A stretch of 64,000 bases of DNA. Origin: Paenibacillus soyae (lineage in GTDB: Bacteria; Bacillota; Bacilli; Paenibacillales; Paenibacillaceae). The notes beneath the pieces were generated by a model, which worked only from the letters and a program-made list of their open reading frames with translations, did not search any database and had not been told where the DNA came from. The stretch covers positions 42,702-106,701 of the forward strand of contig NZ_JANIPJ010000023.1 of the NCBI RefSeq assembly GCF_024623455.1, in the 5' to 3' direction. Positions within the stretch are counted from its first letter, which is position 1, and each line of letters starts with the position of its first letter. Below are positions 33,058 to 41,196 of the stretch, piece after piece. The translations under genes and the position numbers were made by a program.

Positions 33058-33093
33058 AAGGCCGGCTGCCTGGTATGGGCAGTCGGCTTTTTG
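33058..33093 (+). terminator. Rho-independent terminator
   Basis: AAGGCCGGCTGCC pairs with GGCAGTCGGCTTT and runs into five T. Confidence 0.85.
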
Positions 33094-33204
33094 GTCTCAT
33101 CGCAAGTTTGTTTAATTGCGAGCGTACTCTTCTACTTCATTCGCAAATCGATTATCTATTTCCAACCGAATGAGTTCACGATGTTCCCGGTTGCCCTTGT
33201 CGTT

Positions 33205-33618
33205 CTAGGTAATAACGGCATAGGTTTTGCCTATTTGATTAAGCGTCAAGCTATGCGCTTCGTCGGTTAGCCCGCCCCCGCCTGTCTCATAATATCCCTT
33301 GTTTCCGATAGAGCCGGTTCCCCTCAAATACGCCTCCCCCTTTTGAGGACCAAAAAAGTCATTATAAAATTCAATTTGGATTTCGTTATCAATTTGACTG
33401 AGATCGCCTAAATAATAAACCTTGGCGGAGCCTGCTGCACTAAACGTGGGGGAAATCGCAATTTGGTAATCTTCTACCCTCCAGCTTTGAGTCTCGCCCT
33501 TCATCTGCAATAGGAAATACTTGTGTTCAATCGTTTTTGGAAACAAATGATGCGTAATGAGGATCAAGACGGTTATAAAGGATAATGAAGCCAGAATGAA
33601 TATCAAATTTTTTCTCAA
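33205..33618 (-). CDS. Small exported or membrane-anchored protein of unknown function
   Basis: A TTG start at 33618, 8 bases after AGGGAG, gives 137 residues with an N-terminal hydrophobic helix (about residues 5-24) that may be an anchor or an uncleaved signal. The outer part is polar and beta-rich (YFLLQMKGETQSWRVEDYQI and a Gly-rich YYETGGGGL near the end). I do not recognise the family. It is AT-richer than both neighbours, which may mean recent gain. Confidence 0.65.
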   Translation of the reverse strand: MRKNLIFILASLSFITVLILITHHLFPKTIEHKYFLLQMKGETQSWRVEDYQIAISPTFSAAGSAKVYYLGDLSQIDNEIQIEFYNDFFGPQKGEAYLRGTGSIGNKGYYETGGGGLTDEAHSLTLNQIGKTYAVIT

Positions 33619-33814
33619 CGGATGCACTCCCTTACATTGGAGCACGATTCTGTCAGTAATGGGGACAGAACGCCTCCCAGATTTCATGCACCTTATATAC
33701 TAACGCTGTGAACAAGCTGTAAGTTGTTCAGGAATTAAACCGCAAGATTGTAACGTTTCCTGTACCGCGTCTTGTGCTATAACTAGAGAAATAGGCGAGA
33801 TTGGGGGCGGGGCA

Positions 33815-34744
33815 GTGGACAGCGGGAAAGAATGGGGTTGCAGCATGGTGCTGCAGGTGCCGGAAGCGTTCAGCTTTGGGCAAAATATCGGGTATTTGGC
33901 GCGCTCGGCGAACGAGTGCTTATATCGCATCGAAGACGGCTTTGTCTATAAGGCGATCGAGACCGACGGACGGACGGCCGTCATGCAGGTCGGCGAATCG
34001 CCGGACGGGGGGCTGCAGCTTCGTCTGCTCGGAGCGGGGGATTATGCGGATGGCAACGGTGGAGAGAGGCTGCTAGAGGCAGCCGGCGCTTACGTCCGGG
34101 AGTGGTTCGACCTGGAGCGGGACTTGTCGCCGTTCTATCGGCTGGCCGGAACGGACCCGCTGCTCCGCGAGCCGGCCAGTAAGTTCTACGGTCTGCGGCT
34201 AATGGGCATTCCCGATCTGTTCGAAGCGTTATGCTGGGGAATCATTGGGCAGCAGATCAATCTGGCGTTCGCGTATACGCTCAAGCGAAGGCTGGTGGAG
34301 GCGTTCGGCCGCCCCGTCGATCAGGACGGACATCACCACTGGCTGTTCCCGACGCCTGAGAGGATCGCTTCGCTGCAGATAGCCGACCTCGAGCCGCTCC
34401 GGATGACCGTGAAAAAGTGCGAGTATTTGATCAGCGTGGCCGAGGCCGTCGCTTCCGGCGTCCTGTCCAAGCAGGGACTGGTGGACGAGGGGAGTCTGAA
34501 AGGCGCCGAAAAAAGGCTGACGGCGATGCGCGGCATCGGGCCATGGACCGCGAACTACGCGATCATGCGCTGTCTCCGGCTGCCGGACGCGTTCCCGATC
34601 GACGATGTCGGCTTGCATAACGCGATCAAGCATCAGCTCGGCATGGAACGCAAGCCGACGAAGTCCGAGCTGCTAGAGCTGTCGCGGGGCTGGAGCGGAT
34701 GGGAAGCGTATGCGACGTTTTATTTGTGGAAACTCTTGTATTGA
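33815..34744 (+). CDS. DNA-3-methyladenine glycosylase II, AlkA type
   Basis: The 309-residue protein has an N-terminal AlkA_N-like domain and a helix-hairpin-helix glycosylase domain: EALCWGIIGQQINLAFAYTL, then the HhH LTAMRGIGPWTANYAIMRC and the catalytic aspartate region AFPIDDVGL. It removes alkylated purines from DNA to start base excision repair. GTG start at 33815 behind a G-rich ribosome site. It stands alone, with no Ada regulator nearby. Confidence 0.9.
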   Translation: MDSGKEWGCSMVLQVPEAFSFGQNIGYLARSANECLYRIEDGFVYKAIETDGRTAVMQVGESPDGGLQLRLLGAGDYADGNGGERLLEAAGAYVREWFDLERDLSPFYRLAGTDPLLREPASKFYGLRLMGIPDLFEALCWGIIGQQINLAFAYTLKRRLVEAFGRPVDQDGHHHWLFPTPERIASLQIADLEPLRMTVKKCEYLISVAEAVASGVLSKQGLVDEGSLKGAEKRLTAMRGIGPWTANYAIMRCLRLPDAFPIDDVGLHNAIKHQLGMERKPTKSELLELSRGWSGWEAYATFYLWKLLY

Positions 34745-34746
34745 TG

Positions 34747-34790
34747 GAAGAAGCCAAGAGAGGGTGAGCGTCCCTGTCTTGGCTTTCTTC
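34747..34790 (+). terminator. Rho-independent terminator
   Basis: GAAGAAGCCAAGA pairs with TCTTGGCTTTCTTC; the right arm runs into a T-rich stretch. Confidence 0.8.
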
Positions 34791-34815
34791 TATTTGTTAG
34801 TGTGATTGTGGCAAA

Positions 34816-35001
34816 TTGTTATGTTATTTGGCGCTGCTTGCTCAAGGTGGCGTACAGCTTCTCAGGCTAGTCATCCGCATTTATGAATAAGCTTTTTTCG
34901 AAGAGTAACGTGCCGATTTACAGTCACCTAACAAAACATAACAAAATAAGAATTGACCTGGATGTTTTGTTGATTTAAGATTTGTTATGTATTTGTTATG
35001 T
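34816..35001 (+). promoter_or_regulatory. Promoter with four copies of a TTTGTTATGT box, ahead of the mannosidase gene
   Basis: The promoter is TTGACC (34953-34958), a 17-base spacer, and TAAGAT (34976-34981). TTTGTTATGT occurs at 34981-34990 and 34992-35001, directly at the -10; its reverse complement ACATAACAAA lies at 34936-34945 before the -35; a 9/10 copy is at 34815-34824. The two downstream copies are 11 bp apart. This suggests a repressor or a cooperative regulator; which one is unknown. The other part of the 299-bp gap holds the terminator. Confidence 0.7.
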
Positions 35002-35043
35002 GCGTTGTTAGCGATCATTCACATAATTGGAGGAGAGAACGGG

Positions 35044-37614
35044 ATGACAGCATCGAAGAGCAAAGACGTAAACGTCGAATTAAATCAGTGGATGTTCAAA
35101 GCAACCACGGAGCAGGAGTGGCTCCCGGCCGTCGTGCCCGGCTGCGTGCATACCGATCTGCACCGCAACGGCAAGATTGCCGATCCGTTCAACAAGACGA
35201 ACGAACATGATCTGCAATGGATCGACAAAATCGATTGGGAATACAAAACGACCTTCGATTTGACGGAGGAGCTTCGGAGCGAGCAACATATCGAGCTCGT
35301 CTTCGACGGATTGGACACGTATGCGGATGTCTCCTTGAACGGTCAACACATCTTGTCCGCCGACAATATGTTCCGCACTTGGCAGGTGGAGATCGGCAGC
35401 TTAGTCCAAGAGAAGGGCAACGAGCTGCATATCCGGTTCCGTTCGCCGATTCAGGAGGATCTGCCGAAGCTTAAGAAGCTTGGCTACAACTTGCCGGCGT
35501 CCAACGACCAGTCCGAGCTCGGCGGACTTGGCGAAGACAAGGTGAGCGTATTCGCCAGGAAGGCGCCTTATCATTACGGCTGGGACTGGGGCCCTCGCTT
35601 CGTCACGAGCGGGATTTGGCGGGAGGCGCGCATCGTCGCATGGTCTGATGTCCGCGTGAACGACGTATTCGTGAAGCAGGAGCAAGTGACGGCGGAAGCG
35701 GCACAGTTGTCCATTGAGATCGAGGTAGAGAGCGCGCACGACGGCGAGGGAGTAGTGAAGGTAAGCGACGGAAGCGGCGCGGAGTGGACGGTGGCCGCGG
35801 CTCTGAAGCAAGGCGTTAACCGAGTAACCGTACCCGCGTTCATTGAGCAGCCGAAGCTCTGGTGGAGCCGCGGACAAGGCGAGCAGCATCTGTATACGTT
35901 CCTGGCCGAATTCGTGCCGGCAGGCTCGAAGGATGCCGCGGCAAGCAAGAGCGTTCGCACGGGGCTGCGCTCGATTCGGCTGGTAAGGGAGAAGGACGAC
36001 GTTGGGGCCAGCTTTTATTTTGAGCTGAACGGGGTTCCGATCTTCGCCAAAGGCGCCAATCACATACCGAATGACAGCTTCGTTACGGAAGTGACGAAGG
36101 AGCGGTATCGCCATGAGATTGCTTCGGCCGCTGAATCCGGAATGAACATGCTCCGCATATGGGGCGGGGGCATCTACGAGCAGTCCGCGTTCTACGAGCT
36201 GTGCGACGAATACGGCATTCTCGTCTGGCAGGATTTCATGTTCGCCTGCAGCATGTACCCGTGGGACGAGGCATTCCTGGAGAGCGTGAAGCTGGAAGCG
36301 GAAGAAAACGTGAAGCGCCTGCGCAACCATCCGTCCATCGCGCTCTGGTGCGGCAACAACGAGATCGACTCGGCTTGGCAGCACTTCGAGGAAGAGGGGG
36401 GCTGGGGCTGGAAGAAGTGGTATAACGCGGAGCAGCGCGAAGCGATCTGGGCCGGTTACGAGAGCATCTTCCACCGGATTCTGCCGGAGGCCGTATCCGC
36501 GTTCAGCCACGGCATCGACTACTGGCCGTCGTCCCCGATGATCGACCTGACCGGCGACAAAGGGCAGCATGCGCATCCGCTGTCCACGGAAGGGGACATC
36601 CATTACTGGGGCGTCTGGCACGCGGTAGAGCCGTTCGAGAATTACAACAAGAAGGTCGGACGCTTTATGAGCGAATACGGCTTCCAATCGTTCCCCGAAT
36701 ACGACACGGTTCGAACGTTCGCGGACGAGAGCGACATGGAGCTGGAATCCAAGGTCATGCTCGCGCATCAGAAGAACGGCAACGGCAACCGTCTGATCAA
36801 GGAGTACATGCAGCTGTATTTCAGCGTGCCGAAGGACTTCCCTTCCTTCCTGTACATGAGCCAAGTGCAGCAGGGCGAAGCGATGAAGATGGCGATCGAG
36901 GCGCACCGGAGACGGATGCCGTATTGCATGGGCTCCCTCTACTGGCAGATGAACGACTGCTGGCCGGTCGCTTCCTGGTCGGGCATGGATTACTACGGCA
37001 AGTGGAAGGCGATGCAGTATTATGCCAAAAACAGCTTCGCCGAGCTGCTGCTGTCGTTCGAGCGTACCGATGACGGGGAGCTCCGCGTCTATGCGGTGAC
37101 GGATCGTCTGCAGCCGCAGGAAGGCAAGTTGACGCTCTCGCTGTATTCGTTCGGCGGCGAATTGCTCCGCTCGGAGGAGAAGGCGGTTCGAGCGGAAGGA
37201 GGACGTTCTTCGCTCGTCTATGCGGCCGCAGAGCAAGAATGGCTGGCCGGCCGCGACGCCGGCAGCGTCGTGCTGGTGGCGGAGCTCGCGCAGAACGGAG
37301 CGCTTGCTTGCCGGAGCGAGTATTATTTCGCCCGTCCGAAGGACCTGGCGCTTGCGCCGGCGAGCATTCGGGTGACGGAGGTCGAAGGCAGCGGGGGAAC
37401 GCGCTTCCTGATCGAATCCGACTCGCTCGCCAAGCAGGTATGGCTGCAGGCGGAGGAAGAGGGACTCTTCTCCGACAACTTCTTCGACGTCGTTCCGGGC
37501 GTGCGCAAGGAAGTGGAATTCCGCAGACGGGAAGCGGGAGAGGCGTTCGGCTCGCCGGCTCGCGCGGGTAATGTGACGGCCAGGTCGATGATCGACTTCT
37601 TGGCGGTTAAATAG
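35044..37614 (+). CDS. Beta-mannosidase, glycoside hydrolase family 2
   Basis: The 856-residue enzyme has a sugar-binding N-terminal domain (WLPAVVPGCVHTDL, WEYKTTFDL), immunoglobulin-like middle domains and a TIM barrel with acid/base Glu440 (WCGNNEIDSAW) and nucleophile Glu544 (MSEYGFQSFP). PYHYGWDWGPR and FAKGANHIPND are typical of GH2 mannosidases. It lacks a signal peptide, so it acts in the cytoplasm on imported manno-oligosaccharides or N-glycan pieces. The ATG at 35044 has GGAGGAG 9 bases upstream. No transporter is next to it. Regulation is probably through the TTTGTTATGT boxes before it. Confidence 0.92.
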   Translation: MTASKSKDVNVELNQWMFKATTEQEWLPAVVPGCVHTDLHRNGKIADPFNKTNEHDLQWIDKIDWEYKTTFDLTEELRSEQHIELVFDGLDTYADVSLNGQHILSADNMFRTWQVEIGSLVQEKGNELHIRFRSPIQEDLPKLKKLGYNLPASNDQSELGGLGEDKVSVFARKAPYHYGWDWGPRFVTSGIWREARIVAWSDVRVNDVFVKQEQVTAEAAQLSIEIEVESAHDGEGVVKVSDGSGAEWTVAAALKQGVNRVTVPAFIEQPKLWWSRGQGEQHLYTFLAEFVPAGSKDAAASKSVRTGLRSIRLVREKDDVGASFYFELNGVPIFAKGANHIPNDSFVTEVTKERYRHEIASAAESGMNMLRIWGGGIYEQSAFYELCDEYGILVWQDFMFACSMYPWDEAFLESVKLEAEENVKRLRNHPSIALWCGNNEIDSAWQHFEEEGGWGWKKWYNAEQREAIWAGYESIFHRILPEAVSAFSHGIDYWPSSPMIDLTGDKGQHAHPLSTEGDIHYWGVWHAVEPFENYNKKVGRFMSEYGFQSFPEYDTVRTFADESDMELESKVMLAHQKNGNGNRLIKEYMQLYFSVPKDFPSFLYMSQVQQGEAMKMAIEAHRRRMPYCMGSLYWQMNDCWPVASWSGMDYYGKWKAMQYYAKNSFAELLLSFERTDDGELRVYAVTDRLQPQEGKLTLSLYSFGGELLRSEEKAVRAEGGRSSLVYAAAEQEWLAGRDAGSVVLVAELAQNGALACRSEYYFARPKDLALAPASIRVTEVEGSGGTRFLIESDSLAKQVWLQAEEEGLFSDNFFDVVPGVRKEVEFRRREAGEAFGSPARAGNVTARSMIDFLAVK

Positions 37615-37624
37615 CGATATGGAG

Positions 37625-37657
37625 GAAGGCGGCGCAGATGATGCGCCGCCTTCTTGC
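37625..37657 (+). terminator. Rho-independent terminator
   Basis: A 12-bp stem GAAGGCGGCGCA/TGCGCCGCCTTC with a 5-base loop, but only a short T stretch. Confidence 0.75.
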
Positions 37658-37710
37658 GTGTGAGTAAGTAAGTCTAGTAGCCTGAACGGCTGCCGCCGTG
37701 ATGTCGCATT

Positions 37711-37793
37711 CGCCCCAATAAGCGTGTCACGCTTATTCGCTCCAACTGGCCGCCCATCGCCCCAATAAGCGCGTCTGACACGCTTATTCGCTC
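37711..37793. repeat. Array C: two hairpin units, 51-bp spacing
   Basis: CGCCCCAATAAGCGTGTCACGCTTATTCGCTC-type units end with CGCTTATTCGC at 37730 and at 37781 (51 bases apart). Unit 1 is a near-perfect TAAGCGTG/CACGCTTA stem, shortened by 4 bases against unit 2, whose TAA to TTA length is 21 as in the other arrays. It lies between two convergent genes. Confidence 0.65.
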
Positions 37794-37829
37794 ACGATCC
37801 ATGCAGTTTTGTTGAACTATCGACGGTTC

Positions 37830-38714
37830 CTACTCCGGCTCCCGCACTTGCTTATAGTATTGCCCCGGTGATACGCCCGTGAACTGCTTGAACACCTTGC
37901 TGAAATAATAAGGATCGTTCAGACCGGTCAAGTAGCCGATCTCCCCGAAGCTCATATGAGTGGCCCGGATAAGCTCTTGTGCGTGCTGGATTCGGACTTT
38001 GTTCACGTACCTCGTGATCGTATAGCCGGTCGTTTCCTTAAAGATCCGATTCAAATAATCGTAGTTTGATTCGAATTCCCGCTCGATGAGCCCGCTGCCG
38101 ATTTTGTCCGTGTAATGCGTGTGAATATAGTCAAGAAGCGCGTGTACCTTGGCGACGGCTTTGGAGCCTTTGCCTCCTTCATGCTGCAGCATATGGAGAA
38201 AATAGTCCCGCGACAGCTCGATCAGCAGCTCCGAGAACCGGAGGGCGGTCAGTCCGCGGTTATAATGCTTGCGGCGGTACAGCAGCAGCAGCTCGTTCAT
38301 GGCATGGACGGTTTGCCGAAAGCCGGTTTTGTCGAAAATAGTGTGGAATTTCGGAAAGTAGTAGTGGCTCTCCTCCTCGCTGTCCGCGCGGTTCTCGAGC
38401 AGCGCTTGTTTGGCGAGCTCGACCGGATCGAGCGCCGGGGCGGCAACCATCTCGGGGTGCCGAAAATGAAAATAATAGTAGTCGCAGGTTGCTTTCCGAG
38501 TGCCCTCATGATCGAGTCCGGGCTCGAGAAGCAGCGAATCGCCGCGTCTGAGCACGTATTCGACGCCGTTCTCCCGCAGATGCAGCTCCCCGCTCTTGAC
38601 GATGTACAGGATGTGCTCGTCTGTGTTGCGGAAAAAATGAATCCAAGGCGACTTGTATTCGACGTAGCCCATGAGCACGATTTTCGGAACTAACTCCACG
38701 TTCATCCTCAGCAT
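37830..38714 (-). CDS. AraC-family transcription regulator with cupin sensor
   Basis: This protein of about 294 residues has an N-terminal cupin-type sugar-sensing domain (ILYIVKSGELHLRENGVEYV and LRRGDSLLLEPG) and two C-terminal helix-turn-helix motifs (NYDYLNRIFKETTGYTI; FGEIGYLTGLNDPYYFSKVF). AAGG lies 9 bases before the ATG at 38714; ATGs at 38726 and 38705 are alternatives. It is divergent from the Gfo/Idh-ThuA pair, which is its likely target, and could also act on the mannosidase gene. The ligand is probably a sugar. Confidence 0.9.
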   Translation of the reverse strand: MLRMNVELVPKIVLMGYVEYKSPWIHFFRNTDEHILYIVKSGELHLRENGVEYVLRRGDSLLLEPGLDHEGTRKATCDYYYFHFRHPEMVAAPALDPVELAKQALLENRADSEEESHYYFPKFHTIFDKTGFRQTVHAMNELLLLYRRKHYNRGLTALRFSELLIELSRDYFLHMLQHEGGKGSKAVAKVHALLDYIHTHYTDKIGSGLIEREFESNYDYLNRIFKETTGYTITRYVNKVRIQHAQELIRATHMSFGEIGYLTGLNDPYYFSKVFKQFTGVSPGQYYKQVREPE

Positions 38715-38843
38715 GCGGAAGCACATCCTTCACCATTAAAAAGTCGGTATTGTACAAAAAGGGTATCGATTTCGCATTTTCGATCATTCTATCACACCCT
38801 ATACTGATGGTGAACGTTCAAACAAAAATGTTGATGCGAATGG

Positions 38844-39920
38844 ATGGTGCAAATGGAGAAGCTGAGAATCGGCGTCATCGGGCTGGGCGGCATCGCGAAT
38901 TATCATATTTGGGGCATCGGGCAGAGTCCCGACGCCGAGCTGTGGGCTATCTGCGACGTGAACGAGAAAGCGCTTGCGGAGAGAGGAGAGACGCTGGGCA
39001 TTCCCGAGGAGCGCCGGTATGCGCGCCATGAGGACATGCTGCGGAATGGCGAGATCGACGCGGTCATGATCGGCACGCCGAACTTTAACCATTTCCAAGT
39101 GGCCTACGACGCCATTCGGTTAGGGAAACCGTTCGCTCTGGAGAAGCCGATCGCATTGGACACGAAGGAGGCACGCATCCTCCGCGACGAACTGGCGAAA
39201 TCGCCGGTTCCGCACATGGTCTGCTTCACGTACCGGTACAAGGCGGCGGCGCGTTACGCCCGGCAGTTGATTAGGGAAGGCAAACTGGGACGAATCCATC
39301 ACGTATACAGCCAATATCTGCAGAGCTGGGCGATCGACGAGAAGCTTCCGCTCGTATGGCGCTTCAGCAAGGAATTGTCCGGCTCGGGCGCGCTTGGCGA
39401 TCTGGGCTCGCACATTCTCGACATGCATCGTTTCCTGGTTGGAGAGACGGACAGCGTCGTTGCCCATGCGGACACGATCGTGCGGGAGCGCGACCTGCTG
39501 AGCGGCGAAGGCAAAGGCGAGGTCGACGTGGATGATTTCTGCCACGTGCTGGCGCGGATGGAAGGCGGCATCTCGTCCTCCATGCAAATCTCGCGATTCG
39601 CATACGGGCGAGGCAACTACCAGCAGATCGAGATTTACGGCTCGCGCGGCTCGCTCGTCTACAACCTCGAGGAGTCGGATACGCTGCAGGTGAACTTCGA
39701 GGATGAAGAAGGCGGCTTCCGAACCATCGAGATTCCGGAGGATTGCAAGGCGGAGCAGATGCAGTCGTTTTTCAACCTGCTGCTTGGCCGCGGGGACGGG
39801 CTCGATGCGACGATCGAGGACGGGTATATCAATCAGCGCACGCTGGACGCGATTGTCGAGTCGTTCGAGCAGGGGCGCTGGGTTTCGGCGTTGGAGCCGG
39901 AAATCGGGCAGGGTGCCTAA
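38844..39920 (+). CDS. Gfo/Idh/MocA-family oxidoreductase
   Basis: The 358-residue NAD(P)-dependent enzyme has GVIGLGGIANYH (Rossmann motif), ICDVNEKAL, EKPIAL (catalytic Lys region) and the C-terminal alpha/beta domain with GSGALGDLGSHILDMHRFL. Members oxidise or reduce sugars, often forming 3-keto sugars. Pairing with a ThuA-like gene 24 bases downstream is common in disaccharide and glycoside use. ATG at 38844 or 38853; neither has a strong ribosome site. The substrate is not known. Confidence 0.9.
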   Translation: MVQMEKLRIGVIGLGGIANYHIWGIGQSPDAELWAICDVNEKALAERGETLGIPEERRYARHEDMLRNGEIDAVMIGTPNFNHFQVAYDAIRLGKPFALEKPIALDTKEARILRDELAKSPVPHMVCFTYRYKAAARYARQLIREGKLGRIHHVYSQYLQSWAIDEKLPLVWRFSKELSGSGALGDLGSHILDMHRFLVGETDSVVAHADTIVRERDLLSGEGKGEVDVDDFCHVLARMEGGISSSMQISRFAYGRGNYQQIEIYGSRGSLVYNLEESDTLQVNFEDEEGGFRTIEIPEDCKAEQMQSFFNLLLGRGDGLDATIEDGYINQRTLDAIVESFEQGRWVSALEPEIGQGA

Positions 39921-39944
39921 AAACATTTTGGAGGGGAAAAGGAT

Positions 39945-40703
39945 ATGACCATTCGAGTAACGGTGTGGAACGAATATCGCCACGAGAAGCAGAACGTGCA
40001 TGTGGCAAGCATTTATCCCGAGGGCATTCATAACGCGATCGGCGGTTATTTGGGTACGCAGGAGCAGATCGAGGTAAGGACGGCGACGCTGGACGAACCG
40101 GAGCACGGGCTGACCGACGAGGTGCTGGCGGCTACGGACGTGCTGATCTGGTGGGGACATATCGCGCACGGAGAGGTTCGCGACGATATCGTGGAGAAGG
40201 TTCGCGACCGCGTGCTGGGCGGCATGGGGCTGATCGTGCTGCATTCCGGCCACGCTTCGAAGGTGTTCGAGCGGCTGCTCGGAACGAAGACGGGGACGCT
40301 GAAGTGGCGCGACGACGGCGAGCGGGAGCGCGTCTGGGTGATCGAGCACGGCCATCCGATCGCGGAAGGACTTGGCGATTACTTCGAAATCCCGAAGGAA
40401 GAAATGTACGGGGAGCGCTTCGAAATTCCGGCCCCGGACGAGCTTGTCTTCATCTCCTGGTTCGAAGGCGGCGAAGTGTTCCGCAGCGGCTGCTGCTACC
40501 GCCGTGGAAAGGGCAAGCTGTTCTACTTCCGCCCGGGCCACGAGACGTTCCCGATCTACCATCAGCCGGAGGTTCTGAAAGTGATCGCCAACGGCGTCCG
40601 CTGGGCGGCACCGACCGCCGGCGCAACGTCTTCGGCAGGCCGCGTCGCGCCGCTCGAGCCGATCGAGCCGATCGGCAAGCCGAAGGCTTCCGCCGCAAAT
40701 TAA
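39945..40703 (+). CDS. ThuA-like family protein (trehalose utilisation type)
   Basis: The 252-residue protein has the ThuA fold of the class I glutamine amidotransferase-like group: VTVWNEYRHEKQNVHVASIY at the N-terminus, DVLIWWGHIAHG, GLIVLHSGHASKVF, HPIAEGLGDYFEI and GKLFYFRPGHETFPIYHQ. In rhizobia ThuA acts with ThuB (Gfo/Idh type) on 3-keto-trehalose, and the same pairing is present here. GGAGGGGAAAAGGAT precedes the ATG. A terminator follows. Confidence 0.88.
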   Translation: MTIRVTVWNEYRHEKQNVHVASIYPEGIHNAIGGYLGTQEQIEVRTATLDEPEHGLTDEVLAATDVLIWWGHIAHGEVRDDIVEKVRDRVLGGMGLIVLHSGHASKVFERLLGTKTGTLKWRDDGERERVWVIEHGHPIAEGLGDYFEIPKEEMYGERFEIPAPDELVFISWFEGGEVFRSGCCYRRGKGKLFYFRPGHETFPIYHQPEVLKVIANGVRWAAPTAGATSSAGRVAPLEPIEPIGKPKASAAN

Positions 40704-40713
40704 CTTTTATGGA

Positions 40714-40758
40714 GCTCCGCTCCAACCGCTATCGGCGGTTGGGGCGGAGTTTTTTTGT
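40714..40758 (+). terminator. Rho-independent terminator
   Basis: CTCCGCTCCAACCGC pairs with GCGGTTGGGGCGGAG round a 4-base loop, followed by seven T. Confidence 0.9.
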
Positions 40759-40784
40759 TCGTGGATGGGGTGCTCGGAGGGCGG

Positions 40785-41063
40785 TAGCAAGAAAAAGTCG
40801 TGTTACGGGTGTCCGAAAGGGTGCGTCGGAGCGAAATAGCACAAAAAAATCGTGTTACTGGCGGGGGAGTAGGGTGTGCGGAGGCCAGTAACACGAAAAA
40901 ATCGTGTTACGGGTGTCCGAAAGGGTCCGTCAAGCGCAATAAGCGGAGAAAATCGTGTTATTGGCGGTTGGAGGGGTACGCGGAGGGCAATAACACGGAA
41001 AAATCGTGTTACAAGTCACGGGAGGGAGCTGCGGTGCGCAATAGGCCGAAAAAATCGTGTTAC
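40785..41063. repeat. Array D: six hairpin units, 51-52 bp period
   Basis: CGTGTTA, the right stem arm, lies at 40799, 40851, 40903, 40954, 41005 and 41056 (steps 52, 52, 51, 51, 51). The best units have TAACACG/CGTGTTA stems with a 7-base loop such as AAAAAAT; in units 1, 2, 4 and 6 the left arm has decayed while the right arm is intact. Spacers are GC-rich (TGGCGGTTGGAGGG, GGGTGTCCGAAAGGGT). The array fills most of the 490-bp gap 40704-41196; the rest is a terminator and a promoter region. Confidence 0.8.
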
Positions 41064-41158
41064 TGGCGGTTGGAGGGCAGCATGCCCGTCCGCCGAGGTG
41101 CACTATATTCCGCAACATGAGATTATCGCACGTTTTCTCCTGCGGGGTGGTCTTGCAT

Positions 41159-41174
41159 ACTTGTAGCTACAAGT
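41159..41174 (+). promoter_or_regulatory. 16-bp perfect palindrome, operator of the oligo-1,6-glucosidase gene
   Basis: ACTTGTAGCTACAAGT sits 22 bases before the start codon and overlaps a weak -10 (CATACT, 41156-41161). A repressor of GntR or LacI type binding here would block the promoter. The TTGTA/TACAA halves recall GntR-type sugar regulators such as TreR; that is inference. Confidence 0.65.
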
Positions 41175-41196
41175 AGCGCGCATAGGAGTGAACGAA

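Noticed and set aside
34987..35043. Upstream ATG for the mannosidase
   Set aside because: It lies within the operator boxes and has no ribosome site; the extra residues are hydrophobic and unlike the family. The ATG at 35044 has GGAGGAG.
35401..37236. 611-codon minus-strand frame in the mannosidase gene
   Set aside because: Antisense shadow of a gene whose catalytic residues are all in place.
40785..41063. CRISPR array
   Set aside because: The period of 51-52 fits poorly, spacers resemble each other, the repeat is a short hairpin with decayed left arms, and no cas gene is near.
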